Numbered from the stretch's first letter, positions 15,034 to 23,398 are shown. The stretch is 43,366 nt of DNA from CAZRZN01 sp964604565 (GCA_964604565.1 CAZRZN010000007.1:1-43366); one strand, 5' to 3'. Program-made: numbers and translations. The notes: a model not told the origin generated them from the sequence alone.

Positions 15034-16217
15034 CCGGCACGGCGAACCTGAAAGCCGCTACCATCGGCAGACTGGACAGCCTGCTGGAGGCAGGCGGCCT
15101 TGCCGCCAAGGCGCAGGCGCAGTGTCAGACCCTGCTGGACAAGTTGCGCGCCCCGGTCCGGATTGGCTTGTTCGGCCTGCCGGGCAGTGGAAAGCGGCGC
15201 CTTCTCAACGCCTTGTGTGACACCATGGTCGTTGATCCACAAGGCGCATGGCCCACCATGGAAGTGTCACAGGGGACGTCTGCGCAAACCCATGCGATGC
15301 TGGCGGATGGCTCTTTCGTGCAAATCGCGGGCCTGCCGCAGCAGACCCTGTTGAGCCAACAGCCCGCGTTTTTGCGGATTGCGACCCCGAACCCGGCGCT
15401 CGCGGGACGGGTGTTGCTGATGCTCGCGTCGGACGCCAATGCCGACGACCTGCGGGCCTGCATGGCCTGGGCTGCGCCGCGCGTGGATCTTATCCTTTGG
15501 TGTTCACAGGGCTGGACCCCGTTCGAGCAGAAGGTCTGGCACGAAGCGCCGGACTCGTTGCGCAACCACGCCATATTGGTCTTCACCGACACAATGAACC
15601 ACCCACCTGCCCCGGAAGACGGTTTCGAAACATCCTTTGGCGTTGGACTGAACCGGGACAATCTCACGGGGTTTTCCGAGTTTGAGCATCATCTTGCCGC
15701 GGTCATCGACGAGGCCACGACGCATGACATTCATGCGGCGCAACTTTTCCTGCGGCACCACGACAGTGCGGCCAGACCGGACCGTGCGCCCCCCCCCGGA
15801 GAACCTGAAGGCGCCGCCGTCCCTGACGTGACGCCACCTGCCGTTTCACCCAGCGCGCCCCCGGATCGGGCCCCTTCGCATGTGACACGTGCCCCCTGCC
15901 CGGCGACGTCCGAACTTGCCCGCTTGTTTCAGACGGTGCGCCAGGATGCAGAGAGCCTTCGTCAGGACTTGGCGGACAGCGCATCGGAACCAGACAGCCA
16001 GTTGATCGCCTTCGAGCAGATCTTTGAACGGCTCGCCGAGCGCGCCTGCGATCTGAGCCATCTGGAAGAAACATGGCCGGATCTTGTTGCGCAGATTTCA
16101 GAGGCCCGCGATCTGGCGCTCCTGCTGCGTTTCGAGGGCGGGCCGGCACAAGTGACCGATGCGGCCCGACTGCTGTTGCAACTGCGCGAAGACATGGAGG
16201 AGCGGCTCGCCGCATGA
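15030..16217 (+). CDS. Degenerate P-loop GTPase-like protein
   Basis: A 395-residue protein. Residues 40-230 resemble a small dynamin-type G domain, and the stretch DLILWCSQGWTPFEQKVW closely parallels DLVIWCTPANQAWRQSEA of the GTPase gene three places downstream, which points to paralogy. The nucleotide motifs are altered: the P-loop GLPGSGKR has Arg (R56) where Ser/Thr should bind Mg, no DxxG is visible, and the G4 position reads FTDTMN instead of xKxD. I infer a pseudo-GTPase with a structural or regulatory role. A Pro-rich linker (about 255-300) joins it to a C-terminal helical domain (305-395). The start overlaps the PP2C stop by four bases (ATGA). Confidence 0.7.
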   Translation: MTGTANLKAATIGRLDSLLEAGGLAAKAQAQCQTLLDKLRAPVRIGLFGLPGSGKRRLLNALCDTMVVDPQGAWPTMEVSQGTSAQTHAMLADGSFVQIAGLPQQTLLSQQPAFLRIATPNPALAGRVLLMLASDANADDLRACMAWAAPRVDLILWCSQGWTPFEQKVWHEAPDSLRNHAILVFTDTMNHPPAPEDGFETSFGVGLNRDNLTGFSEFEHHLAAVIDEATTHDIHAAQLFLRHHDSAARPDRAPPPGEPEGAAVPDVTPPAVSPSAPPDRAPSHVTRAPCPATSELARLFQTVRQDAESLRQDLADSASEPDSQLIAFEQIFERLAERACDLSHLEETWPDLVAQISEARDLALLLRFEGGPAQVTDAARLLLQLREDMEERLAA

Positions 16218-16271
16218 CCCAAGCATGGGCAACTTTACGACGATAACAAAAAAAGACCGAGGCATGACAAG

Positions 16272-18296
16272 ATGAAACCGGAAAAGATACGACACGGAGA
16301 AGGTGCAACGCCATCCGGCGACGCGGCCCCATTGTCGGCCTTTGAGGGGCTGGCGCCCCTGGCCGAGCGGCTGGATCATATCGACCGCGACTTGCAGGAC
16401 ATCAGCCGATCCGAAGCAAGCTCGATCGCTCATCAGGCCCGCGACCTGCGCCGTCAGATACGAGAATTCGAGCCGGGCGTGACCATGATCGGACAGGTGA
16501 AAGCGGGCAAGACCACGTTGGTCAACGCCATGGTCGGCTGGCCCGACCTGCTGCCCGCGGACGTCAATCCATGGACCTCGGTGGTCACGTCGCTGCATCT
16601 GCAACCACATCTGAAACCCGGGGACCGGCGGGCCGCTTTCCGGTTCTTCACCAACGAGGAATGGGATCATCTGATCCGTCAGGGCGGCCGCGTGGGAGAG
16701 ATCGCCGCGCGCGCCGGGGCCGAGGACGAGCTGGAAAGGGTCCGCCAGCAGCTTGATGAAATGCGCGAGAAATCCAAGGCGCGCTTGGGGCGCAAGTTCC
16801 AGATGCTGCTTGGACAAACGCATGACTACGAGACTTTCGACGAGAAACTGATTCAGCGCTATGTCTGCCTCGGCGACGATTTCTGGGAAGAAACCGGCGG
16901 CAATCCGGACCAGGGCCGGTTTGCCGACATCACCAAATCCGCGGATCTGTGGTTCCCCGGCCCGGACCTGCCGCTGGGCTTGTGCATCCGCGACACGCCG
17001 GGGGTGAACGACACCTTCATGATCCGCGAACAAATCACCATCAACGCGCTGCGCGGCAGTCGTCTGTGCGTCGTGGTGCTATCGGCACAACAGGCCTTGT
17101 CCTCGGTTGACCTTGGCCTGATCCGGTTGATCTCCAACGTCAAGAGCCGCGACGTCCTCATCTTCGTGAACCGGATCGACGACCTTGCGGACCCGGTGCG
17201 CGCCGTGCCGGAAATCCGGGAGAGCATTCTCAAGACGCTGGCAAAATTCGATGGCCCGCAAGACGCAGAGATCCTGTTCGGCAGCGGCTACTGGGCGCAT
17301 CACGCGACCGGCGGCTCACTGGACAATCTGGGCGATGCCAGCGCGCGGGCGCTTGTGTCCTGGGCAGAGACGCATGTGGATGGCGACCTCGCTCAGCTTC
17401 CCCCGCGTGAGATTATCTGGCGCCTTTCCGGCGTTCCCGCATTGGGAGAGGCGATCGCGGCCCGCATCACCCAAGGTCCGGGCCAACGGCTCGAAGACAC
17501 TCTGGCGACCGCCCTTGGCAACCTGCGTGCGGGCCTCGCCGCGCAGACCTCCGCGCGAAAGCCTGACCGGATCGACCTGAAGGCCGCGCGCCTTGCGCCG
17601 GAAGAGATCGCCCAGCGGTTCGACCAGATCGAGGACAAGGCCTGCACGGCGCTGGAAGCGAAGCTCGCGAAGGTTCACGAAGCCTTTGGTTCACGCACCG
17701 ACAATGCCCGCCGTGCCTTTCTTGGACGGGCGACGGGATCGCTCGTCAAGCATCTTGAGCAATACGGGGAAGGAGAGGTCTGGACCTATGATCCCTCCGG
17801 GCTTCGGATGCTGCTGCGCACCGCCTACAAGGTTTTTGCCCAAGGCGCCGGAAAGGCCGGCAACGAGGCCCTGCAGTCCGCCGCACAGGATATCGACGCG
17901 CTTTATCGCCATACCTTTGGCCTGCCGGCAGAGGCCCCCGGCATCCTGCCGCCGCCGATTCCCGCGGCGCCCGTGCCTGTGGGTCTGGGCCAGACCATCG
18001 CACTGGACCTGCGAGGCAGTTGGTGGGTGCGATTCTGGCGTCGTCAGCGGGGCTATCAGGCCTTTTCCGAGGATTTCGCCCATCTGATCCATGAAGAGAC
18101 CCTGCCCATCGTGGAAACGCTTCAAACCGATTGCGCGCTGCCCTTTTCAACCGCCTTGCGCGCGGCCCTCGCCGAATTTGTCCAGAACCAGCGCGACATC
18201 GTTCTCGGCCTCGCGACGGCCCCAGACAATCCGCGCGCCCGCAGCACCGACCGCCGTCCCGACCAAACAACCGCAACCCTGAGGTCCTCAGCATGA
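16272..18296 (+). CDS. Dynamin-like GTPase
   Basis: A 674-residue large GTPase of the dynamin type. G motifs are intact: G1 GQVKAGKTTL (74-83), probable G2 Thr near NPWTSVVTSL, G3 DTPGVND (241-247) and G4 NRIDD (300-304). A charged helical insert with coiled-coil character lies at about 140-175. After the G domain comes a long helical region (about 410-640), as in bacterial dynamin-like proteins that self-assemble on membranes. WWVRFWRRQRGYQAF (about 590-605) is aromatic and basic and could be a membrane-contacting tip. The ATG at 16272 has GAGG upstream. It lies 54 bp after the pseudo-GTPase gene and overlaps the next start (ATGA). Precise family unknown. Confidence 0.8.
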   Translation: MKPEKIRHGEGATPSGDAAPLSAFEGLAPLAERLDHIDRDLQDISRSEASSIAHQARDLRRQIREFEPGVTMIGQVKAGKTTLVNAMVGWPDLLPADVNPWTSVVTSLHLQPHLKPGDRRAAFRFFTNEEWDHLIRQGGRVGEIAARAGAEDELERVRQQLDEMREKSKARLGRKFQMLLGQTHDYETFDEKLIQRYVCLGDDFWEETGGNPDQGRFADITKSADLWFPGPDLPLGLCIRDTPGVNDTFMIREQITINALRGSRLCVVVLSAQQALSSVDLGLIRLISNVKSRDVLIFVNRIDDLADPVRAVPEIRESILKTLAKFDGPQDAEILFGSGYWAHHATGGSLDNLGDASARALVSWAETHVDGDLAQLPPREIIWRLSGVPALGEAIAARITQGPGQRLEDTLATALGNLRAGLAAQTSARKPDRIDLKAARLAPEEIAQRFDQIEDKACTALEAKLAKVHEAFGSRTDNARRAFLGRATGSLVKHLEQYGEGEVWTYDPSGLRMLLRTAYKVFAQGAGKAGNEALQSAAQDIDALYRHTFGLPAEAPGILPPPIPAAPVPVGLGQTIALDLRGSWWVRFWRRQRGYQAFSEDFAHLIHEETLPIVETLQTDCALPFSTALRAALAEFVQNQRDIVLGLATAPDNPRARSTDRRPDQTTATLRSSA

Positions 18297-19150
18297 TGCA
18301 TGATGATGTTACCCACGACCCCGACGACCGAAAACCCTGCATCGCCCTGATGGGTGAATTCAGCGCGGGCAAAAGCACGCTGGCCAATCTGCTTCTGGGA
18401 CAGGACAGCTCTCCGGTGCAAGTCACGGCCACGCAACTTCCTCCGGTCTGGTACAGGCTGGGCCCCCCGGCCGCCCAGCGTATAGCGGCGGATGGGGCAA
18501 CGGATCCGTTGCCCCTCGATGACTGGCGCGCGGCCCGCCCCGAGAACAGCCGCATGATTTCCGTCAGCCTCGAAGCGGATTTTCTGCATGCCTGCGACCT
18601 GATCGACATGCCCGGAACCTCCGACCCGAACATGGTCCCGGATTTCTGGCAGGCCTTCTTGTCGCAAACCGACCTCGTGATCTGGTGCACACCCGCCAAT
18701 CAAGCCTGGCGCCAATCCGAAGCGGCGTTGTGGGAGCAGGTCCCGCCACAGCTCTGGACCAAAAGCCTTTTGCTGGTCACCCGTATGGACATGATGCAAA
18801 GCGACCGGGACCGCGCACGCGTCCTGGCGAGGGTTCGGGCGGAGGCCGGCCCATTGTTCCGAGAGGTTCTGCCGATTTCACTCCCCGCAGCGATCGCCGG
18901 GCGCGAAGATGAGGAAGTGCTCGAAGAGACCGGCGCCGCGGCACTGGTGCGATTTCTTTGTGCCGCCCTGGAGGGGGGCAAAATCTGCGAGGTGCATCCG
19001 ACGGCACCCGCGGCCTCCGGCAAGGCCGCCGCCCCCCCTCCCCCGACAAGGTATGAACCCGAAACCTTTCCGGGAAAGATCGTGCCGCGGCGCATTATCC
19101 GCGGCAAGGAGGGCAGCCCGAGGGCACGACGCGAAGTGCGCACAACGTAG
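18293..19150 (+). CDS. Small GTPase-domain protein (dynamin-type G domain)
   Basis: A 285-residue protein that is mostly a G domain: G1 GEFSAGKSTL (21-30), candidate G2 Thr in TATQLPP, G3 DMPGTSD (105-111), G4 TRMD (163-166). Unlike its upstream paralogue the motifs are intact, so GTP binding is expected. The C-terminal 50 residues are Pro-rich and basic (PPPPTRYEPETFPGK, then RRIIRGKEGSPRARR), probably disordered. The ATG at 18293 overlaps the dynamin-like gene's stop (ATGA) and follows GAGG; 54 codons of open frame upstream are inside the previous gene. The two genes are translationally coupled, suggesting heteromeric GTPases. Confidence 0.78.
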   Translation: MMHDDVTHDPDDRKPCIALMGEFSAGKSTLANLLLGQDSSPVQVTATQLPPVWYRLGPPAAQRIAADGATDPLPLDDWRAARPENSRMISVSLEADFLHACDLIDMPGTSDPNMVPDFWQAFLSQTDLVIWCTPANQAWRQSEAALWEQVPPQLWTKSLLLVTRMDMMQSDRDRARVLARVRAEAGPLFREVLPISLPAAIAGREDEEVLEETGAAALVRFLCAALEGGKICEVHPTAPAASGKAAAPPPPTRYEPETFPGKIVPRRIIRGKEGSPRARREVRTT

Positions 19151-19400
19151 AATCCGGATCGGGCGGGCCTCGGGATATCCGGAACTGAAGTCTTCGGCCC
19201 GATCGAGCAAGGCCGCCGTCCGCGGGTCTGCGCCCGTCTCCTTCGGCCGGAGTCGTCCACAAACGCCCGCGATGCGGGATGCTCGGGCTCAGCGCGCGTT
19301 GCGTCCCAAGAAAGGCTGTGCAAATCACGCGCGTTCCGCGTCGACCATAACATCAAATTAACCCGACCATGATCATGAAAGAGGGTGGAAAACCTATCTC

Positions 19401-19745
19401 ATGACTCATGACGCTCTTGCCCATTTCCGTGCCGGTTTCGCATCATGCGAACTGGCGGCGCTTGTCGACCTCTCGACAGGCACCGTCCTGATGACCGATA
19501 GCGCCATCAAGCTGGGGCAAGAGCACCTCGATGATCTTTGCAGGATTGCGCGTGATCTCTTTGCCGACAGCGCCGGCCGCTGGCCCGGTTCGGCGATCCT
19601 GACCGGGGCCACCGGCAGCCGCGTGTTCCTGAGATCGACGCAGGATCCGACCGAAGTGCTGTGCTGCCTTTTCGGGCCGAGGGCGGATCTCGCGCCAATC
19701 GACGAGGCGGCGCAGATTTTCTTTACCGCAAGCATGGAAAACTGA
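19401..19745 (+). CDS. Short roadblock/LC7-like protein
   Basis: A 114-residue protein. The pattern, an initial helix, then LAALVDLSTGTVLMTDS, a middle helix, a strand around SRVFLRSTQD, VLCCLFGP and a final helix, is like roadblock/LC7 proteins, which serve as GAPs or scaffolds for small GTPases (as MglB does for MglA). This is a fold-level guess. It starts 250 bp after the GTPase gene; the A/T-rich stretch at 19340-19380 may hold its own promoter. The spacing of GAGGGTGG to the ATG at 19401 is long. Two bases separate it from the next gene. Position beside three GTPase-like genes supports the guess. Confidence 0.6.
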   Translation: MTHDALAHFRAGFASCELAALVDLSTGTVLMTDSAIKLGQEHLDDLCRIARDLFADSAGRWPGSAILTGATGSRVFLRSTQDPTEVLCCLFGPRADLAPIDEAAQIFFTASMEN

Positions 19746-19747
19746 CC

Positions 19748-20551
19748 ATGTCGGAGGTTGCGGCCCGCGCGGAACTGAAGGCGCTTCTGGCGCGAACCGC
19801 CGCCTTTGGCGTGTCGCCCCGACGCCATCACGCCGCGTCCCCCGAAGCGGCGTTGGGCGTGGTGCTCGAAACGATCCGAACCTGCATTCTGCCGCGTTCG
19901 CTCACCGTAAAGGTCGACGACTGCCCCTGCTTGCGGATCGCGGCGGCAGGCGGCGGCCTGCTGCGCATCCTCGACCTCCCTGTGGCCCTTCCGGATCGGA
20001 ACGTAGCCAATTTGTTGCGACGCCCCCTCCGGACTACCGATGCGGAGGATGTCAACGCGGTCGCCGATCTGCTGCGCCATGTCTTTCCGGGCGGGCAGGA
20101 AATCTCGTTCGACGTGGGTCCGCCCGAGGGTCCGCAGGATCCGACGGACACCGGGATCTCCGGTGACCAGCTCATGCGCACATTGCGGCTTGCACCCATG
20201 GCAAGTGCGGTTCCCGACAGGCTGGCCGGTTTCATGGAGGCGGCAGAAGACGTTCTGCTGGCATGTATGTCCGAAAATGAGGAACCGCGCCTGCTTCAAC
20301 CCGAAGTCATCCTGTCAACGCAGGTAACGGATCGCGTTCAGGCACTTTTGTCACGGTCCCCGAACCTGCGCGACGAAATCACCGAGGACGACGCGCTGTT
20401 TCTCCGCTCCGAAGCCCCGGGCGATCCGGCCATCTGCCTGACCCGCAGTGACAAGGGTCTCCTGGCGCTGCTACTCGACCCCGATGCCTGCACGGACATG
20501 GCCACTCTCTGGTCGGACCTGCACCACGGCCTCGGCATGCGATCAGATTGA
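19748..20551 (+). CDS. Unrecognised protein ending the kinase-GTPase cluster
   Basis: A 267-residue soluble protein with no family I recognise. No signal peptide or membrane helix is visible. It may contain two similar alpha/beta halves: residues 1-130 with TVKVDDCPCLRIAAAGGGLLRILDLP, and 175-267 with DPAICLTRSDKGLLALLLDP. Each could be a divergent roadblock-like or profilin-like fold, but this is weak. The ATG at 19748 comes 2 bp after the preceding stop, so the two are surely co-translated. It is the last plus-strand gene before a convergent spacer. Confidence 0.7.
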   Translation: MSEVAARAELKALLARTAAFGVSPRRHHAASPEAALGVVLETIRTCILPRSLTVKVDDCPCLRIAAAGGGLLRILDLPVALPDRNVANLLRRPLRTTDAEDVNAVADLLRHVFPGGQEISFDVGPPEGPQDPTDTGISGDQLMRTLRLAPMASAVPDRLAGFMEAAEDVLLACMSENEEPRLLQPEVILSTQVTDRVQALLSRSPNLRDEITEDDALFLRSEAPGDPAICLTRSDKGLLALLLDPDACTDMATLWSDLHHGLGMRSD

Positions 20552-20910
20552 TCGTCTGCCAAGGCGATCCGGGCATTCAATACTCCGTTCAGATCAGACA
20601 CACACCCGCACCGGCAACCGTCAAGGCAAGGACCGGCGCTTCTTCTTTCCATAAATACTCCGGGGGAGACGCGCGGAACGCGCGGCGGGGGCAGAGCCCC
20701 GACCGCGATATCCGCCAAGCGTGGCGGCCCATGATAGGCACCCTAGGCCGCAACCCGCCTTGCGAAATGCGGGAGAAGATTCCACGACCCGGATCGCGGC
20801 CGAGTTTACCAAGCGCGGTCGCGGACCCGTCATGAAAATCGACAACTCTCCGCTCACATCTTCTTCGGTCCCGCACTGATCCCCACGGAGATTTTAGCGC
20901 CTGCGTGGTG
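20552..20910. other. Convergent spacer with tandem hairpins
   Basis: 359 bp between the end of the kinase-GTPase cluster (plus) and the phosphoribosyltransferase gene (minus). It holds two neighbouring hairpins at 20670-20700 and no convincing gene. CGCGGCCGAGTTTACC and the stretch after it show nothing recognisable. Confidence 0.5.
20670..20700. terminator. Tandem GC hairpins, candidate bidirectional terminator
   Basis: CGCGCG-GAA-CGCGCG (20670-20684) is followed by GGGGC-AGA-GCCCC (20688-20700). Read on the minus strand, the hairpins run into CCCCCGGAGTATTTATGG. I recall this kind of block (hairpins followed by GGAGTATTT) recurring between genes in Rhodobacterales, so it may be a dispersed intergenic element as well as a terminator. 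Confidence 0.45.
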
Positions 20911-21552
20911 TCAGCGGGCTGCGGTGCGGCCCGCGGTCGGAAAGGTGCGGGGCGCCTCATATCCTGCAAAGCTGGACAGCCGCTGCGCGTTGCATTCGTG
21001 CTGCCACGACGACCCCGGCATCACAGCGGTTACCACATGATGGTCTTGCCGGAACAGGTCGGTCTTCTCGTTGCGTTCCATCGCAATGGCGACAATCCCT
21101 GCAACCCTGCCCTCCTGACGCTCCACCAGACGGATAGCCCCGTCCATCGTGCCACCAGTTTCGACCCATTGATCCACCAGCAGCACACGGGTGCCGGGCG
21201 CAAAGGCCGGGAGACGCATCTCCATGTCCTGCGTGCGGCCGGAATAGTTGGAGAAACTCACCTTGTCGGTGTCGACGCAAAGCTTGCCAGCCTTGCGGAT
21301 GGGCAGGAAGCCGCGCTTCATGCGCGCGCCAAGCGCCGCCGCCAGAACAAAACCCATCGCATCCAGCCCGGCCACGACATCGATCTCCGCCGGTTCCAGT
21401 TCCGCACAGAGATCGTCCAGCAGATCATTGAACGCGGCCGCGTTGATATAGATGGAGGTCGGGTCGAGCCACGCAAACTGCGGCCCCTTGGTGTTGGGCG
21501 ACATCAGCGAAAGATACCAACGATCGGTACGAGGCCCCTTGGGATCGGTCAT
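20911..21552 (-). CDS. Phosphoribosyltransferase, adenine-phosphoribosyltransferase-like
   Basis: A 213-residue type I phosphoribosyltransferase, which would join a nucleobase to PRPP. The PRPP loop reads VLLVDQWVETGGTM; the usual second acidic residue (VDD) is Gln. Upstream are the DVVAGLDAMGFVLAAALG and RKAGKL blocks seen in APRT-like proteins. The start codon overlaps the stop of the BtpA-like gene by four bases, so both are in one LysR-linked unit. The Gln substitution and the neighbourhood suggest a base other than adenine, or a regulatory role. An N-terminal extension (about 30 residues) precedes the core. Confidence 0.75.
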   Translation of the reverse strand: MTDPKGPRTDRWYLSLMSPNTKGPQFAWLDPTSIYINAAAFNDLLDDLCAELEPAEIDVVAGLDAMGFVLAAALGARMKRGFLPIRKAGKLCVDTDKVSFSNYSGRTQDMEMRLPAFAPGTRVLLVDQWVETGGTMDGAIRLVERQEGRVAGIVAIAMERNEKTDLFRQDHHVVTAVMPGSSWQHECNAQRLSSFAGYEAPRTFPTAGRTAAR

Positions 21553-22295
21553 GCGTTTTCTCCATATGAGCGGGTGACGGTCAGCAACGCGTCAAGACGC
21601 GCGGGATCGATGTTGTAGAAGTCCCCTGTCCGGTTGATCCCGGTGGCGACAAGAAAGACATCGACAAGGCCACAGTAGCGATCGGCATTGTCGGGCGTGA
21701 TACCGGATGCCAATGCAAGCGGGGCCGTGCCCAGCGCCTTGCGAAAAGCTTCGATCTTGGCCAAATCCGCCTCTTGCCCGGTGGCGATGCCCGAGGTGGT
21801 CACCACATCCATGAAAGGCGCAGCCCGTTCGGCCGCCCGGCGGTAATCCGCCTTGGCCACGGGGCGTTGTTTCTTGAAGGCGACCCCGCCGAAATACAAC
21901 CCGGACCAGCCGGATCCGGCGCGGATTCCGGCCATTTCCTCAGCCTCTGCCTGATGGCGGGCGCTTTCGTCGATGCGCGCGTCATCCGCCCAATAGGCAT
22001 CGATGCGGCATCCGCCGCGCGCAAGCTCTGCCAAGATGGGAAAGGCGACCGTCCCCGGTTCACCAAGGAAATTCACCCCGAGCCAGATGTAGGGGCGCGC
22101 TGCCCGCACCTGTTCGAGAATGGGCAGGAAAGCGTCTCTGGGAAAGTCGTGGTTGATCAGAAATGCGCCCGGACATCCCGCCGCTGCCACGATGTCCAGG
22201 TTGGCCAGCGCCTGACGGACGTCCAGAACATGAATCACCGGGGTGACAACCGGTGCGCCGGAAGCAAAGTTCTGTCTAAATTTTAGGCGGTTCAT
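21549..22295 (-). CDS. BtpA-like TIM-barrel protein
   Basis: A 248-residue protein resembling the BtpA/SgcQ family of TIM barrels. Repeating beta/alpha units are visible: TPVIHVLD, PGAFLINHDF, YIWLGVNFLGE, GLYFGGVAFKKQ, DVVTTSGIATG, APLALASGITPDNA, VDVFLVATGIN. The last two strands carry glycine turns that would hold a phosphate. The reaction is unknown for most of this family. It is the first gene of the minus-strand unit with the phosphoribosyltransferase and lies divergent to the LysR gene, 94 bp away. Together they suggest handling of a ribosylated or phosphoribosylated heterocycle (inference). Confidence 0.6.
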   Translation of the reverse strand: MNRLKFRQNFASGAPVVTPVIHVLDVRQALANLDIVAAAGCPGAFLINHDFPRDAFLPILEQVRAARPYIWLGVNFLGEPGTVAFPILAELARGGCRIDAYWADDARIDESARHQAEAEEMAGIRAGSGWSGLYFGGVAFKKQRPVAKADYRRAAERAAPFMDVVTTSGIATGQEADLAKIEAFRKALGTAPLALASGITPDNADRYCGLVDVFLVATGINRTGDFYNIDPARLDALLTVTRSYGENA

Positions 22296-22343
22296 TCGAT
22301 TTCCCTGATATTTTGATCAAGGCTACAAAATTGCCGCTCATCA

Positions 22344-22361
22344 TGGAAATTTATATTTCCA
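22344..22361. promoter_or_regulatory. LysR-type operator in divergent promoter
   Basis: TGGAAATTTATATTTCCA is a perfect 7-4-7 inverted repeat between the divergent BtpA-like and LysR genes. It contains a T-N11-A core, as LysR boxes do. The same half-site TGGAAAT recurs before the ABC transporter operon. Confidence 0.6.
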
Positions 22362-22389
22362 ATGCTTTCATAATGAAAAAATATATCAC

Positions 22390-23268
22390 ATGGCTACGAA
22401 CATCCCCACCGATCTCTTGCGCAGCTTCGTCACGGTCGTAGATCTTGGCGGCTTCACCCGTGCGGCCCACGCCCTTGGCCGGACGCAGCCCGCCATCAGC
22501 CTGCAAATCCGTCGGCTGGAGGATCTTTTGCAGACCAAGCTGATCCTCACTTCGGGGCGGCAATTCGCCCTGACCGATGCCGGTGTGGCCCTGGGTCCCT
22601 ACGCGCGTCAGATGCTGCGCCTGAATGACGATGTCGTTGCGCATTTCAGCGATGCGGCCCTGTCCGGACGGATCAGGATCGGCGTGCCCACGGATTTCTC
22701 CCACAGCTTTCTGCTGGAGGCGATCACGGAATTCGCCCTGACCCATACCGATGTAAAGATCGAAATCGAAAGCCTTTTGTCTCAAGATCTTCGCGATGCA
22801 TTGAGCCGTGAGAAACTGGACATTTGCGTGGCCATCGTCCCCGAGGGCGACGTTCCCTATCTTGTCGACAGCGCGCTTGTCGTGCCGTTCTGGGCGGTCC
22901 GGGACAGCTTTCGCGCCGATCCGCGGGCACCCTTGCCGCTTTTGCGGCACCCGGATCCCTGCGAATACGGGAACCGGATGCGCAGCGCCCTGCGGCTGGC
23001 CGGGCGCAGCTGGCGCACGGCCCTGATTTCGCGCGACATCGCCGGATTGCAGACCGGCGTCCGGGCCGGGCTGGGCGCCACGGCCCTGACCCCGGCGACC
23101 CTGCTGCCGGGGATGCGCATCGGCCGGCAGGACGAGGGATTTCCACCGCTGGCACCGCTTCGGATCGGACTTTTTTACAAACACGCCGCCCTGAGCGATG
23201 CCGGGCATGGATTGGCACAGCATCTCCTGGATCATATTCGAAAAGCAGAGATTCCACCTATCCCATAA
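22390..23268 (+). CDS. LysR-family transcriptional regulator
   Basis: A 292-residue LysR regulator. Residues 7-66 form the winged helix-turn-helix (DLLRSFVTVVDLGGFTRAAHALGRTQPAISLQIRRLE, given here as its family block at 8-44), then the substrate-binding domain starts at about 92 (SGRIRIGVPTDFS). It is divergent from the BtpA-like/phosphoribosyltransferase pair and sits 130 bp before the transporter operon. Matching half-sites on both sides suggest it controls both units and itself. The effector is probably the transported compound or a breakdown product (inference). Confidence 0.9.
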   Translation: MATNIPTDLLRSFVTVVDLGGFTRAAHALGRTQPAISLQIRRLEDLLQTKLILTSGRQFALTDAGVALGPYARQMLRLNDDVVAHFSDAALSGRIRIGVPTDFSHSFLLEAITEFALTHTDVKIEIESLLSQDLRDALSREKLDICVAIVPEGDVPYLVDSALVVPFWAVRDSFRADPRAPLPLLRHPDPCEYGNRMRSALRLAGRSWRTALISRDIAGLQTGVRAGLGATALTPATLLPGMRIGRQDEGFPPLAPLRIGLFYKHAALSDAGHGLAQHLLDHIRKAEIPPIP

Positions 23269-23272
23269 AATT

Positions 23273-23306
23273 TGGAAATATGACCATACAAACTGGAAAT
23301 TTCCCA
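23273..23306. promoter_or_regulatory. Repeated LysR half-sites before the ABC operon
   Basis: TGGAAAT occurs at 23273-23279 and again at 23294-23300, exactly 21 bp apart (two helical turns). The second copy forms the perfect palindrome GGAAATTTCC (23295-23304). Both match the half-site of the operator at 22344-22361, so the same regulator probably binds here. Confidence 0.55.
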
Positions 23307-23398
23307 GCCTTGTCGATCTGCCAATAAACTGTGCGCCAGACCGCAGTCACGGCATCGCGCCGCGCACCTGCGGTATATAAAACCAACACGGAGCTTCC

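Noticed and set aside
19157..19204. 8-bp inverted repeat GATCGGGC / GCCCGATC as a terminator after the GTPase gene
   Set aside because: The loop is 32 nt and there is no T-run, so it is too weak to call as a terminator.
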